Source: an uncultured Bacilli bacterium | GTDB taxonomy: Bacteria > Bacillota_I > Bacilli_A > RFN20 > CAG-449 | Direction of reading: 5' to 3' | NCBI GenBank assembly: GCA_947593895.1 | Contig: CANQDY010000004.1 | Coordinates: 1-26,772 of the forward strand | Length of the DNA stretch: 26,772 bases | Translations under genes and position numbers: made by a program | Notes under the pieces: model-generated | Databases searched by the model: none | The model's input: only the letters and a program-made list of their open reading frames with translations | What the model was told of the DNA's origin: nothing | Part shown: piece by piece, positions 1 to 7,699 of the stretch | How the letters are laid out: each line of letters opens with the position of its first letter | How positions within the stretch are numbered: position 1 is the first letter of the stretch

Positions 1-13
1 TGATTTAATGCAT

Positions 14-60
14 CAAAAAAAGGCCCTAGAAAAATGCAACTTCTGCACTTCCTAAGACCT
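14..60 (-). terminator. Intrinsic terminator downstream of tRNA-Pro
   Basis: On the minus strand the arms at 52-60 and 21-29 pair over 9 bp (two G-U wobbles). A nested 5-bp GTGCA/TGCAT stem lies inside. The structure is followed directly by a run of T residues (A-run at 15-20 on the plus strand). This is a classic Rho-independent terminator and would end a transcript coming from tRNA-Pro. Confidence 0.7.
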
Positions 61-83
61 ATTTTTCTTTAAAAACACATAGA

Positions 84-101
84 CGTTGGGAGTCGAACTC
101 T
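84..101 (-). other. T-arm-like sequence between tRNA-Pro and its terminator
   Basis: Read on the minus strand this stretch contains GAGTTCGACTCCC, which matches the T-loop consensus TTCRANYC. The flanking T-stem has mismatches, and I found no matching acceptor, D or anticodon arm. It may be the remnant of a second tRNA once transcribed with tRNA-Pro, or chance. It is not a callable tRNA. Confidence 0.2.
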
Positions 102-146
102 ATAAAAAACAGACTTACACATTTTATCTATCTGGTTCATTTACAG

Positions 147-223
147 TGGTCGGGAAAATGAGATTTGAACTCACGGTCTCTACGTCCCGAACGTAGCGCT
201 TTACCAAACTAAGCTATTTCCCG
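147..223 (-). tRNA. tRNA-Pro (anticodon CGG)
   Basis: A complete cloverleaf reads on the minus strand. The acceptor stem CGGGAAA pairs with TTTCCCG. A four-pair D stem follows. The anticodon stem CTACG/CGTAG carries loop TTCGGGA, giving anticodon CGG. The T arm is GTGAG-TTCAAAT-CTCAT, and A73 plus CCA are encoded in the DNA. Length is 77 nt. The anticodon reads proline codon CCG, which should be rare in such an AT-rich genome. Confidence 0.95.
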
Positions 224-308
224 ATTATAATAATATTTTATTACAAAACAATATACGTAAAAACAATAAATACATAAAATCATCATTAACTATATTAAAT
301 ATACATTA

Positions 309-580
309 CTAAAATGTGTGGAATAGTAAATTTTGCTTCATTTCTTCCAATTCTTTAATAACCAATTCTAATGATTTTGTTGCAGTATTGCTTGCTTTTA
401 CTTCAATAAGTACAATTTATTTTCAATAATAATTCAATCTCAAAGTTATATATAAAAATATACTGAGTCATCTTCATTACTTACAATAAAATAAATATTG
501 TATAAGTAATCATATTCACTTTCTTTATACAAATCAACTAAAAATGTATAATACATAGTTTCATATTTTAGTTTAAATTC
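309..580 (-). pseudogene. Broken gene relic with an IEVKAS nuclease-like motif
   Basis: The 434-base stretch 224-657 has no intact gene, but on the minus strand it contains coding-like pieces. One open frame (580 down to a stop at 446-448) encodes about 44 residues, rich in Tyr, Asp and Glu (ending DDSVYFYI). A second frame adds FEIELLLKIN. A third (416 to a stop at 309-311) encodes VLIEVKASNTATKS followed by an amphipathic tail. An 'EID-x-L-L ... IEVKAS' pattern resembles the C-terminal nuclease-like part of AAA/DUF4143-type ATPases or other PD-(D/E)XK proteins. That match is recalled, not searched. At least two frame breaks separate the pieces, so this looks like decayed DNA rather than a working gene. 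Confidence 0.45.
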
Positions 581-657
581 TTATGAACATAGTCATAATG
601 ATATGCAACCTATTGCTTTTTTTCATATAATTTATTTTATTACTTCCCAATATCTTT

Positions 658-1407
658 TTATTTTTTTCTTTTTTGAAAATAATAGGATAATCTTAACATC
701 ATCTTTTCACTTAAAAAGCGAGAAAAAAATTTCCCACATTTCATCATAAAAGTTGGAATAATAATCAGTTTATTTTTTAATAAACCATTTACTGCATTTC
801 TAGCGCATTTTTCACTTGAAATTGCTTTAACTGAAAATTTAACATCTGCTTTTTCTTGAAATTCTGTTGCAATCGGGCCTGGGCATAAGACCGATATATT
901 TACATGACTTTTCTTTTTCTTTAATTCTTGGTATATGGCAAGTGATAAACGATATAAATATGCTTTTGATGCATAATAAGTTGCCATTAAAGGTCCTGGA
1001 AAAAATGATGCAGAAGAACAAACATTTAAAATTTTTCCTTGATCTTTTTTAATGAACTGTTTTAAAAAAAGTTTAGTTAATATTTGAGATGCTATATCAT
1101 TAACATCGATAATATTTAATTCTTCATCTAAAGATAATTGTTCAAAAGATCCAAATGCTCCTAATCCAGCATTATTAATTAAAACATCAATATTTTCATC
1201 TTTTAAACTTTCAAATAATTGATAACAATTCTCTCTTTTTGATAAATCTAAACAAATAATATGAATTTTTGTTTCAAATTCATTTTTTAATTCTAATAAG
1301 CGATTTTCTCTTCTTGCCACTAAATAGAGTTCATCGCCTCTTTTGGCGAAAATTCTTGCCATATCCCGTCCTATTCCGGAACTAGCGCCAGTGATTAATA
1401 CTTTCAT
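658..1407 (-). CDS. Short-chain dehydrogenase/reductase (SDR), classical type
   Basis: A 249-residue Rossmann-fold oxidoreductase. Visible motifs are the NAD(P)-binding TGASSGIG (residues 6-13), NNAG (78-81), a catalytic Ser in SSAS (about 131-134) and YYASK, giving the Tyr144-xxx-Lys148 pair. An Arg-rich stretch after beta-strand 2 (VARREN) suggests NADP(H) preference. This is the YqjQ/DltE-like branch; the substrate cannot be read from sequence. The ATG at 1407 is preferred because AAGGGTG lies six bases upstream; a GTG three codons earlier falls inside that Shine-Dalgarno sequence. The C-terminus is basic (QKRKK), which may help membrane association. The gene stands alone on the minus strand, facing away from the small gene at 1644. 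Confidence 0.88.
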   Translation of the reverse strand: MKVLITGASSGIGRDMARIFAKRGDELYLVARRENRLLELKNEFETKIHIICLDLSKRENCYQLFESLKDENIDVLINNAGLGAFGSFEQLSLDEELNIIDVNDIASQILTKLFLKQFIKKDQGKILNVCSSASFFPGPLMATYYASKAYLYRLSLAIYQELKKKKSHVNISVLCPGPIATEFQEKADVKFSVKAISSEKCARNAVNGLLKNKLIIIPTFMMKCGKFFSRFLSEKMMLRLSYYFQKRKK

Positions 1408-1532
1408 TTTATTCACCCTTAAACAACTTTCTAATTTTATTTTTCCAATTAATACTTATTTAATCACAAATACTACTTATAAATTTAATATATCTATATT
1501 CATATGTGAAAATATGTTATATATCTATAAAA

Positions 1533-1561
1533 TTCACAATTGCTCTGGAATTTTGTAATAT
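1533..1561 (+). promoter_or_regulatory. Sigma-A-type promoter for the small gene at 1644
   Basis: TTCACA (1533-1538) and TAATAT (1556-1561) are separated by exactly 17 bases. This is a good match to the vegetative consensus, about 83 bases upstream of the small ORF's ATG and on its strand. Confidence 0.5.
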
Positions 1562-1643
1562 ATCTAATTTAAGTGATATAAAAATTTAAAAATGCATATT
1601 TTTTGTATATTTGAATAAATTTAATTTCATACATTTTAGTGAT

Positions 1644-1877
1644 ATGAATAATTATGACAAAGAAACAATTAGAAATTGGGCCAACTTCTTATATAAATTA
1701 AATGGCAATGAACTTACTCTTTTAGCAACTGCAATTGGATTAATCCTATCACAAGATTTAAATGGTGCTCAAATAAATGTCATTGGAAACTTTTTTGAAG
1801 GAGTTGGACAAACAATGCTAATTATCGGTGCTCAAGAACAACTTAATAACAGTGCTCCATACTACAATGCAAAATAA
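1644..1877 (+). CDS. Small hypothetical protein with GNFFEGVGQ motif
   Basis: A 77-residue protein starting at an ATG at 1644; an in-frame TTG at 1611 is possible but has no better ribosome site. An N-terminal charged and aromatic helix (about 1-22) is followed by two hydrophobic helices: LTLLATAIGLILSQDL (about 24-40) and, after the linker NGAQINVIGNFFEGVGQ, TMLIIGAQEQL. I recall similarly arranged short proteins in Clostridia and other Firmicutes genomes (LLAT..GI.L...L...E.N.LGNF...VGQ.L..IAAQ), always uncharacterised; I cannot name the family. There is no signal peptide and no partner gene. A sigma-A-like promoter lies upstream. Codon use and the conserved-looking pattern argue for a real gene; the function is unknown. 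Confidence 0.6.
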   Translation: MNNYDKETIRNWANFLYKLNGNELTLLATAIGLILSQDLNGAQINVIGNFFEGVGQTMLIIGAQEQLNNSAPYYNAK

Positions 1878-1898
1878 TAAATTTTCTAATAATTTATT
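1876..1898. terminator. Weak bidirectional hairpin between convergent genes
   Basis: AATAAATT (1876-1883) and AATTTATT (1891-1898) form a perfect 8-bp inverted repeat around a 7-base loop. It is followed by TTTTAAAAAG and overlaps the trxB stop codon. The stem is entirely A-T, so termination would be weak. It is the only candidate between the converging small gene and trxB. Confidence 0.25.
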
Positions 1899-2802
1899 TT
1901 AAAAAGTTCTTTACAGAAATCGCAGCTATAGCACCATCATTTGTAGCAGTAACCACTTGTCTTAAATCCTTTTTTATTACATCACCTGCAGCAAAGATAC
2001 CGGGAATTTTACTCATCATTTTTTCATTAACCTCGATAAAACCCTGTTCATTTAGAATTTTTTTATCGCTAACAAATGCGGTATTTGGAACTGAACCAAC
2101 ATATTCAAAAACACCTTTAACCTTTATTTCAACTTGTTCTTTATTATCAACATTTTCAAGTACTAAAGATTCAAGTACTTCTTCACCCTTAAATTCAATA
2201 GGAATATAAGGGGTCATGATTTTGATTTTATCCGACCCTTTTACTTGATCTAATATTAATTTATCACCTCGAAATTCATTCCTTCGATGAATTATATATA
2301 ACGGATTAGCTAATTCCTTCAAATATAATGCTTCTTCCAGCGCGGAATTTCCTCCACCGATGATTGCCATAGGTTGATTTTTGTAAAATCCTCCATCGCA
2401 TATTGCGCAAAATGATATTCCTTTAGCTAAAAATTTATCTTCTGATTTAATATTTAATTTCTTTTCTGTCATTCCACTGGCAATAATTACCGCATCAACT
2501 TTATAGGAATCCATAGAAGTTTTTACAATAATTTTATCGTTTTTTTTACTCACATTTATAACTGTTTCATAATGAATATCAATTTGATTTTTAGCTAATT
2601 GATCCATCATTTTAAAGGCTAAATCACTACCATTAATTGAATTAAAACCGGGGTAATTATCAATCTTATATGTGAACGATAATTTTCCACCAGGCATATT
2701 TGATTCAATTAAATATGGTTCTAATCCTGAACGTTTTAAATAAATTGATGCAGTAATTCCTGCTGGTCCACTTCCAATAATAATTACTTTTTTATTTGTC
2801 AT
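1894..2802 (-). CDS. trxB: Thioredoxin reductase
   Basis: This 302-residue flavoprotein passes electrons from NADPH through FAD and a CxxC disulfide to thioredoxin in the cytoplasm. Visible features are the N-terminal FAD motif GSGPAG (10-15), the redox pair C132-A-I-C135-D, the second nucleotide-binding motif GGGNSALEEA (149-158) and the C-terminal FAD motif AAGDV (about 270). Length is normal for low-molecular-weight TrxB. The start codon overlaps the end of lgt by 11 bases (ATGACAAATAA) and is preceded by AAGGAAAA, so translation is probably coupled to lgt. It is the last gene of hprK-lgt-trxB, a recognisable Firmicutes neighbourhood. Confidence 0.93.
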   Translation of the reverse strand: MTNKKVIIIGSGPAGITASIYLKRSGLEPYLIESNMPGGKLSFTYKIDNYPGFNSINGSDLAFKMMDQLAKNQIDIHYETVINVSKKNDKIIVKTSMDSYKVDAVIIASGMTEKKLNIKSEDKFLAKGISFCAICDGGFYKNQPMAIIGGGNSALEEALYLKELANPLYIIHRRNEFRGDKLILDQVKGSDKIKIMTPYIPIEFKGEEVLESLVLENVDNKEQVEIKVKGVFEYVGSVPNTAFVSDKKILNEQGFIEVNEKMMSKIPGIFAAGDVIKKDLRQVVTATNDGAIAAISVKNFLK

Positions 2803-3878
2803 CGGTATTTTCCTTTTTATTATGTCCGACTTTGATTTTCTTTCCCGATCGATTTTTTATCGGTCCTACTTGTTTTTCATTCTCATTATCCTCTTTTACT
2901 TTCTCATTTTCAGAACGAATTTTTGTATTTACAAAGTCAGGTTTTTCAATAATATTATTGTCTTGATCGATATATTTATTCGTTGCAAAATCGACATAAA
3001 CATTTGGTGAAATTTTTTTATCAAAAATATGTAGCCTAAATTTCTTTTTAAAGTAATAGCGATAAGAATATAATAATACAATACCAACTATTCCAATAAT
3101 AATAAATACTATTGAAGTTGAAACTGAAATATATCCAGTCATAATAAATTCAGAATCTCTTAATGGTTCAAGAATTGTTCTAACCGTTCCATACCAAATG
3201 AAATATGAAAACGAAACCGTACCTGGTGTTAAATATTTCTTTAACCATTTACCAAGAACAAATGTTAAAAACAAAAAACCCACAATATTAATCAAACTTT
3301 CAATTAAGAATAATGGTTGTCTAAATTCCCCATTAATAGTCATTTGATCAACAAACCAATCTCCGAGCCATAACCATCCAGAAGAATCAGTTACCTTTCC
3401 ATAAACTTCTTGATTAAAGAAGTTACCCCATCTACCAATAGCTTGCGCTAATAAAATTCCTGGAATAACACAATCAGCAATATCTAAAGGTCTCATTTCT
3501 TTTCTGCGTTTCATAACAAAAATTACACCAGCTAAAATACCTAAAACAACTCCACCTTCAATTGCCAAACCAGATTCCACTTGAAGTAATTCCAAATAAA
3601 TTTCCTAGTCCTACTCCAAAGCCATCTTGTTTAAAAACAGGTAAAAATTCACTTCCAAATTGACAAATTATATACCATAATCTTGCACCAATTAATCCTG
3701 AGGGAAACGCAATTAAAAAAACATTTTCTAATCGATGTGGGTCATATCCTAATTTTTTTATTCTATACATTCCAATTAATAAGGCAATGATTGCTCCTGT
3801 TAAAATGAATAACGAATAAAAAGTAATTTGAAAGTTACCAATTCCAAATGATTTTGGTAATGCTAAATACTTAATCAT
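2792..3878 (-). pseudogene. lgt: Prolipoprotein diacylglyceryl transferase, split by a frameshift
   Basis: Lgt moves diacylglycerol from phosphatidylglycerol to the lipobox Cys of prolipoproteins in the membrane. The N-terminal piece (3878 to a stop at 3558) has the first membrane segments and GLIGARLWY, and ends prematurely at GIWFGN. The rest lies in the +1 frame (reading from about 3595): GLAIEGG, the signature QAIGRWGNFFNQEVYG, then WYGTVRTILEPLR. Neither piece has a complete family domain, and they meet exactly where GLAIEGG should follow, so a one-base indel between about 3558 and 3610 is the simplest explanation. After the last membrane helix comes an atypical charged tail of about 80 residues rich in Lys, Glu and Asn. 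The gene begins two bases after the hprK stop, with AAAGGA as ribosome site. It could be a true pseudogene, an assembly error or a recoded gene. Confidence 0.85.
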
Positions 3879-3879
3879 A

Positions 3880-4809
3880 TTAAATATCCTTTCTTAATAA
3901 TTCATTTAATCTTTCTTCAAACTCATATGTTGAATTATATCCGGTTTGTTTTAACTTATAGTTAGTAACAGCAACTTCAATAATATCACCTACTGATCTA
4001 GCTCCAGATACAGGAATTGTAATAAGTGGAATCTTTTGACCTAATATATCATAATAGTCATTATTATTTCCTAATCGATCCATCTCAACATCAGTTTTTA
4101 ATGGAACTAATTTAATAATTAAATCTATCTCATGAGTATCTAAAATTGTATTGATACCAAACATCTTAGAGATATCAATAATACCAATACCCCTTACCTC
4201 CATCATGTTGGTTAATAAATCCGGAGCTTTACCAATTAATTTACCACGAACATAACTAATATCAACTCGATCATCACTAACTAAGCGGTGACCTTTTTTA
4301 ACTAATTCCAAAGCTGTTTCTGATTTACCGATACCAGATTCACCAATAATAACTACACCTCTAGCAAACACTTCAATTAATGTCCCATGAATCGATGTTT
4401 GAGGAGCTAAAACTTCTTCAAGGTAGGTTAATGAATTAATCATCAATTCACTTGTACTTCTATTAGTAATAAATAAAGGAAAATTTTTTTCTTTTGCAAG
4501 TTCTAAAATTAATGGATGGCATTCATTTCCTCGACAAAAAATTATACCTGGGCATTGTTCAGTCATCAAAAAGTTCATTGATTTAATAATATCTTTGTCC
4601 TTCATTTTTTTAATATAAGAAGCTTCTTTATTTCCAATAAAAATCAATCGTTTAGAAATTGCATAATCAAAGAAACCAGCAAGTTCTAATCCTGGACGAT
4701 TAATTCCTCGCTCAGTAATTTCCCTTTCCATAGCTTCGCGATCACCATTAATCCAAATTAATCCAAAGTGGTTCGCATATTCAAGTATCTTAATTGATTT
4801 TTTTGCCAT
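3880..4809 (-). CDS. hprK: HPr kinase/phosphorylase
   Basis: This bifunctional enzyme phosphorylates and dephosphorylates Ser46 of the PTS protein HPr, setting carbon-catabolite control and sugar uptake in Gram-positive bacteria. It is 309 residues, the usual length. The N-terminal half is the regulatory domain; the catalytic half has SIHGTLIEV (His141), the Walker A GESGIGKS (156-163), VSDD (177-180) and the family signature MEVRGIGIID (203-212). The typical PVRPGRN element near 267 is changed to PVSGARSVG. The ribosome site AGGTGAT lies just upstream, and a TATAAT -10 box (minus strand, 4854-4859) without a clear -35 is a candidate promoter. It is the first gene of hprK-lgt-trxB and implies a PTS elsewhere in the genome. 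Confidence 0.95.
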   Translation of the reverse strand: MAKKSIKILEYANHFGLIWINGDREAMEREITERGINRPGLELAGFFDYAISKRLIFIGNKEASYIKKMKDKDIIKSMNFLMTEQCPGIIFCRGNECHPLILELAKEKNFPLFITNRSTSELMINSLTYLEEVLAPQTSIHGTLIEVFARGVVIIGESGIGKSETALELVKKGHRLVSDDRVDISYVRGKLIGKAPDLLTNMMEVRGIGIIDISKMFGINTILDTHEIDLIIKLVPLKTDVEMDRLGNNNDYYDILGQKIPLITIPVSGARSVGDIIEVAVTNYKLKQTGYNSTYEFEERLNELLRKDI

Positions 4810-4985
4810 AATATCACCTACTTATTACTAGTTATTTTATCATTTCAAAGTAAATTATACAATGAAGATGGTAAATACCGCTTATTTCTGTATAGCGATT
4901 ACAAATTCAAAACATTAATTTTAAAAGATTTATTTACAATAATAAAATATTCCAAATATTTTGTTTATAAGTATCGTTGTTTTGA

Positions 4986-5323
4986 TTAACTACATCAATA
5001 AATAATATTTTTGATATATTATTTTGGTTGATACAATACCTTACTAACATTACTTTTAGTAGTCTATCTTTTAAATTTTTTGATCATCATACAGAATCTT
5101 TTAAATTTGAAGCATTAATTGTATCATTCCTTGCTCTTACTATTATGGTATTCCATATATTAATAACAATATTAAACCATTTAATTTATATTTAATTCTT
5201 ATTTTTGCTCTTGAATTTTCTAATTTATTTAATGTAATATATAAATTTTTTACTTATTCATTATCTAAATTCATTATCACTCTAGCTATTATTTTTTATT
5301 TTGTTATTGTTTTTAATTCCTAG
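4986..5323 (+). pseudogene. Possible broken membrane-protein gene in the 857-base gap
   Basis: The stretch 4810-5666 has no intact gene. On the plus strand one frame is open from 4986 to a stop at 5193-5195 and encodes a polar start (LTTSINNIFD), then FFDHHTESFKFEALIVSFLA and a hydrophobic segment. The frame ending at a stop at 5321-5323 overlaps it and encodes YGIPYINNNIKPFNLYLILI, ALEFSNLFNVIYKFF and a last membrane-like segment. Joined by one frameshift between about 5119 and 5194 they give roughly 112 residues of a multi-helix membrane protein. No start codon or ribosome site is visible, and a TGA closes the 5' side at 4983. AT-rich noncoding DNA can mimic hydrophobic peptides, so this is tentative; the family is not recognised. 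Confidence 0.35.
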
Positions 5324-5600
5324 TTTATTTATTTAACAAATATCAAATAATGATTTTAACTAATTTATCAATTGAAGTTATAATTTTGACTTTACCCTCT
5401 TACAAGTAAATGTTATTTAACAAGTAATATATTAAAATATAAAATGCTATTTTTTATCTTCCTTTTTAAAATTGAAAAGTTTTTCAAACATAATAGTGTC
5501 CTCGTATTTTAGTATTAAATTAGTAAAACCGCATTATATTACAATTATATCTTGTTTAATTTTAATTGTTTCAGTGCTATAAAGACCATTTTTAACAATT

Positions 5601-5631
5601 TTGTCATTTTAATAATATTTCCACATATATA
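5601..5631 (+). promoter_or_regulatory. Candidate promoter of the dap operon
   Basis: TTGTCA (5601-5606) is followed 19 bases later by TATATA (5626-5631), inside an alternating TA tract that also offers an 18-base spacing. It lies about 36 bases upstream of the dapF start. The spacing is slightly long. I see no lysine riboswitch or T-box in the leader. Confidence 0.35.
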
Positions 5632-5666
5632 TATATCTTAATTAATAGAATTAATTAGGTGGTTTT

Positions 5667-6431
5667 ATGAAAGGGTATATTTATGAAGGATTAGGAAATT
5701 CCTTTTTAATTACTGAATTAAATGACACATTAGAATTAAATCAGATAGCAATCAAAAACTGTTTAAAACATCAACTAGATGGATTAATTAATTATGATAC
5801 AACCAAAAACAAAATGGAAATTTACAATAAAGATGGAAGTAAAGCTCTTATGTGTGGAAATGGAATCCGTTGCCTAGCTAATTACTTATTTACAAAAAAT
5901 AACTATCTTAACGAATTTGATATTAATACTGATTCAGGAATAAAAAAAGTCAAGATTTCTAATAAAAAACCATTTGAATGTCAAGTTTCTTTAGGATGTC
6001 CTCGATTAATTAAAGAACTTAACAACTTAAAAAAAATTACAATTGATGGAAAAGATTTTCATTTTAATAGTATTTACATTTCAACATTTCATATTGTGAT
6101 TATTGTTGAAAATATTTATGATCTAAATATTGATTATGTAGCACCTAAAATTTATAAATACCCTTTATTTCAAGAAAAATGTAATATTACATTTTGTCAA
6201 TTAGTCAATCATAATACAATTAAAACCAGAACTTTTGAGCGGGGTGTTGGATTCACTTTATCTTGTGGAACTGGCGCGGCAGCAGGAGGATATATAAGTT
6301 ATTTATTATACAATTTATCAAATAAAATTAATGTCATTCAACCTCTTGGAAATATACAAGTTATCATTTCACATCAAATTGAAATTAAAGGCCCTTCTAA
6401 TTTTATTGAGGAGGTTGAAATTGATGTTTAA
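5667..6431 (+). CDS. dapF: Diaminopimelate epimerase
   Basis: DapF converts LL-diaminopimelate to meso-diaminopimelate, the precursor of lysine and of DAP-type peptidoglycan, using two cysteines and no cofactor. It is 254 residues. The duplicated fold shows both catalytic sites: MCGNGIRCLA with Cys63, and ERGVGFTLSCGTGAAA with Cys200. The usual NPHAV substrate-binding element is diverged to STFHIV (about 139-144). The start is well set by AGGTGG five bases upstream of the ATG. It is the first gene of a four-gene operon and its last eight bases overlap the dapB start. The ordinary last step of the pathway, lysA, is not in the window. Confidence 0.92.
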   Translation: MKGYIYEGLGNSFLITELNDTLELNQIAIKNCLKHQLDGLINYDTTKNKMEIYNKDGSKALMCGNGIRCLANYLFTKNNYLNEFDINTDSGIKKVKISNKKPFECQVSLGCPRLIKELNNLKKITIDGKDFHFNSIYISTFHIVIIVENIYDLNIDYVAPKIYKYPLFQEKCNITFCQLVNHNTIKTRTFERGVGFTLSCGTGAAAGGYISYLLYNLSNKINVIQPLGNIQVIISHQIEIKGPSNFIEEVEIDV

Positions 6432-7074
6432 ACGAATACTTTTAGTTGGAAATGGAAAATTATCAAAATCGTTACAAAAATATTTAAATAATTATGAGGT
6501 AATTATTCTTGATAAAGATAATATCAAAAATATTGATCTTTATAAAGTAGATTTATTAATTGATTGCTCATTAAAAGATGGATTTGATAATTATGTAGAT
6601 TATGTAATTAAATATCATACACCACTTATTGTTGCCGCGACTGGTCATAATCAAAGTCAATTAAATAAAATGAAAGAAATATCTTTACTTCTTCCTATTG
6701 TAAAAAGCAATAATTTTTCAATTGGAATTACTTTATTCAATATGATTCTATCTCAATATAAAAATATTATTAAAAACTATGATTTATACCTATTTGATTA
6801 CCATCATAAGAAGAAAAGGGATACTCCTTCAGGAACTGCAAATCATTTCATTTCGATTCTAAATCAGAATATTCCTTGTTATTCCATAAGAAGCAAAAAC
6901 ATTATTGGTGAACACACAATCAAAATGTTCTCTGATGATGAAGAGATAACCTTAATCCATAAGGCTACTTCATCAGATTTATTTAGTAAAGGGATATTAC
7001 AGGCAATAAATTTTATTTCCACAAAAAAATATGGCATTTATACTATGGAGGATATACTAAATGAAATTGAGTAA
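6424..7074 (+). CDS. dapB: 4-hydroxy-tetrahydrodipicolinate reductase, short form
   Basis: DapB reduces 4-hydroxy-tetrahydrodipicolinate to tetrahydrodipicolinate with NAD(P)H. The real start is the ATG at 6424 (GAGGAGG at 6408-6414), not the upstream in-frame ATG that lies inside dapF. The protein is 216 residues, shorter than the usual 240-270. Motifs are a weak Rossmann start GNGKLSK (9-15), AATGH (71-75), NNFSIGI (96-102), the catalytic and substrate region DYHHKKKRDTPSGTA (125-139) and RSKNIIGEHTI (156-166). His127-His128 and the DTPSGTA loop are intact, so it should be active. The shortening falls mainly in the N-terminal nucleotide-binding half. The gene overlaps dapF by 8 bases and dapH by 14. 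Confidence 0.9.
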   Translation: MFKRILLVGNGKLSKSLQKYLNNYEVIILDKDNIKNIDLYKVDLLIDCSLKDGFDNYVDYVIKYHTPLIVAATGHNQSQLNKMKEISLLLPIVKSNNFSIGITLFNMILSQYKNIIKNYDLYLFDYHHKKKRDTPSGTANHFISILNQNIPCYSIRSKNIIGEHTIKMFSDDEEITLIHKATSSDLFSKGILQAINFISTKKYGIYTMEDILNEIE

Positions 7075-7699
7075 ATCAATTTGTTTAATTGATAGTTCAT
7101 TCCCTTTAGAAAGTGATTCTTTTGAAATATTTAAAAGCCAAAACTTAATAATTGCTATTGGTGATTATGAAAAAATATTAAATGAAATTCATCGTTATAA
7201 TATCACACATTATTATTTTATAAACTTAGCTAAAAACTCACTTTTCCCACTTATTGATTATTCAAAAATTAATTGTCGGATTGAATTTGGTGCAATTATT
7301 AGAGATGATGTTAAATTAAAAGAGAATTGTGTAATTCTTATGGGTGCAGTAGTTAATCTTGGCGCATCTATTGGAAAAAACACAATGATTGATATGAACG
7401 CAGTCATTGGAAGTAACGCTAAAATCGGTGATAATTGTCACATTGGTGCTGGAGCGGTAATATCAGGAACAATGGAACCATTCTCATCTACTCCAGTAAT
7501 AATCGGCGATAATACCTTTATCGGAGCTAATACAGTAATTCTAGAAGGAATAACGATTGGAAATAATGTAATTGTCGGTGCAGGTTCAATAGTAACCAAA
7601 AACATCCCCGATAATATGGTAGTCTATGGAAATCCTGCAAAAATAAAAAGAGCAACAAAACTAAACGATGTAAACACAATAAGGAAAGATTTAAGATGA
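7061..7699 (+). CDS. dapH: Tetrahydrodipicolinate N-acetyltransferase
   Basis: DapH acetylates tetrahydrodipicolinate with acetyl-CoA, committing the pathway to the acetylated branch used by many Bacilli. It is 212 residues, somewhat shorter than the roughly 236 of Bacillus DapH; the missing part is in the N-terminal domain. A short alpha/beta domain (1-75) precedes a left-handed beta-helix built from hexapeptide repeats (about 78-205). Visible repeats include CVILMGAVVNLGASIG, NAVIGSNAKIG and CHIGAGAVISG, then VIIGDNTFIGANTVILEG. An extra loop (MEPFSSTP) projects from the helix as in DapH/DapD. TGGAGGA precedes the ATG. It overlaps dapB by 14 bases and shares ATGA with the next gene. The succinyl enzyme DapD is the alternative, but the deacetylase next door favours acetyl. 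Confidence 0.88.
   Translation: MKLSKSICLIDSSFPLESDSFEIFKSQNLIIAIGDYEKILNEIHRYNITHYYFINLAKNSLFPLIDYSKINCRIEFGAIIRDDVKLKENCVILMGAVVNLGASIGKNTMIDMNAVIGSNAKIGDNCHIGAGAVISGTMEPFSSTPVIIGDNTFIGANTVILEGITIGNNVIVGAGSIVTKNIPDNMVVYGNPAKIKRATKLNDVNTIRKDLR

Noticed and set aside
839..1558. Open frames at 839-1021, 867-1052 and 1343-1558 in and around the SDR gene
   Set aside because: They overlap the SDR gene and its leader in other frames, have no ribosome site and no protein-like pattern.
2822..3010. Plus-strand open frame opposite the Lgt tail
   Set aside because: No ribosome site; arises from the low-complexity charged tail on the other strand.
5324..5666. Lysine riboswitch or T-box upstream of dapF
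   Set aside because: I could not find the conserved core elements or a terminator/antiterminator pair; the region is mostly A-T.
6331..6423. Upstream in-frame ATG that would lengthen DapB by 31 residues
   Set aside because: It lies inside dapF, encodes nothing Rossmann-like, and the ATG at 6424 has an excellent GAGGAGG site.
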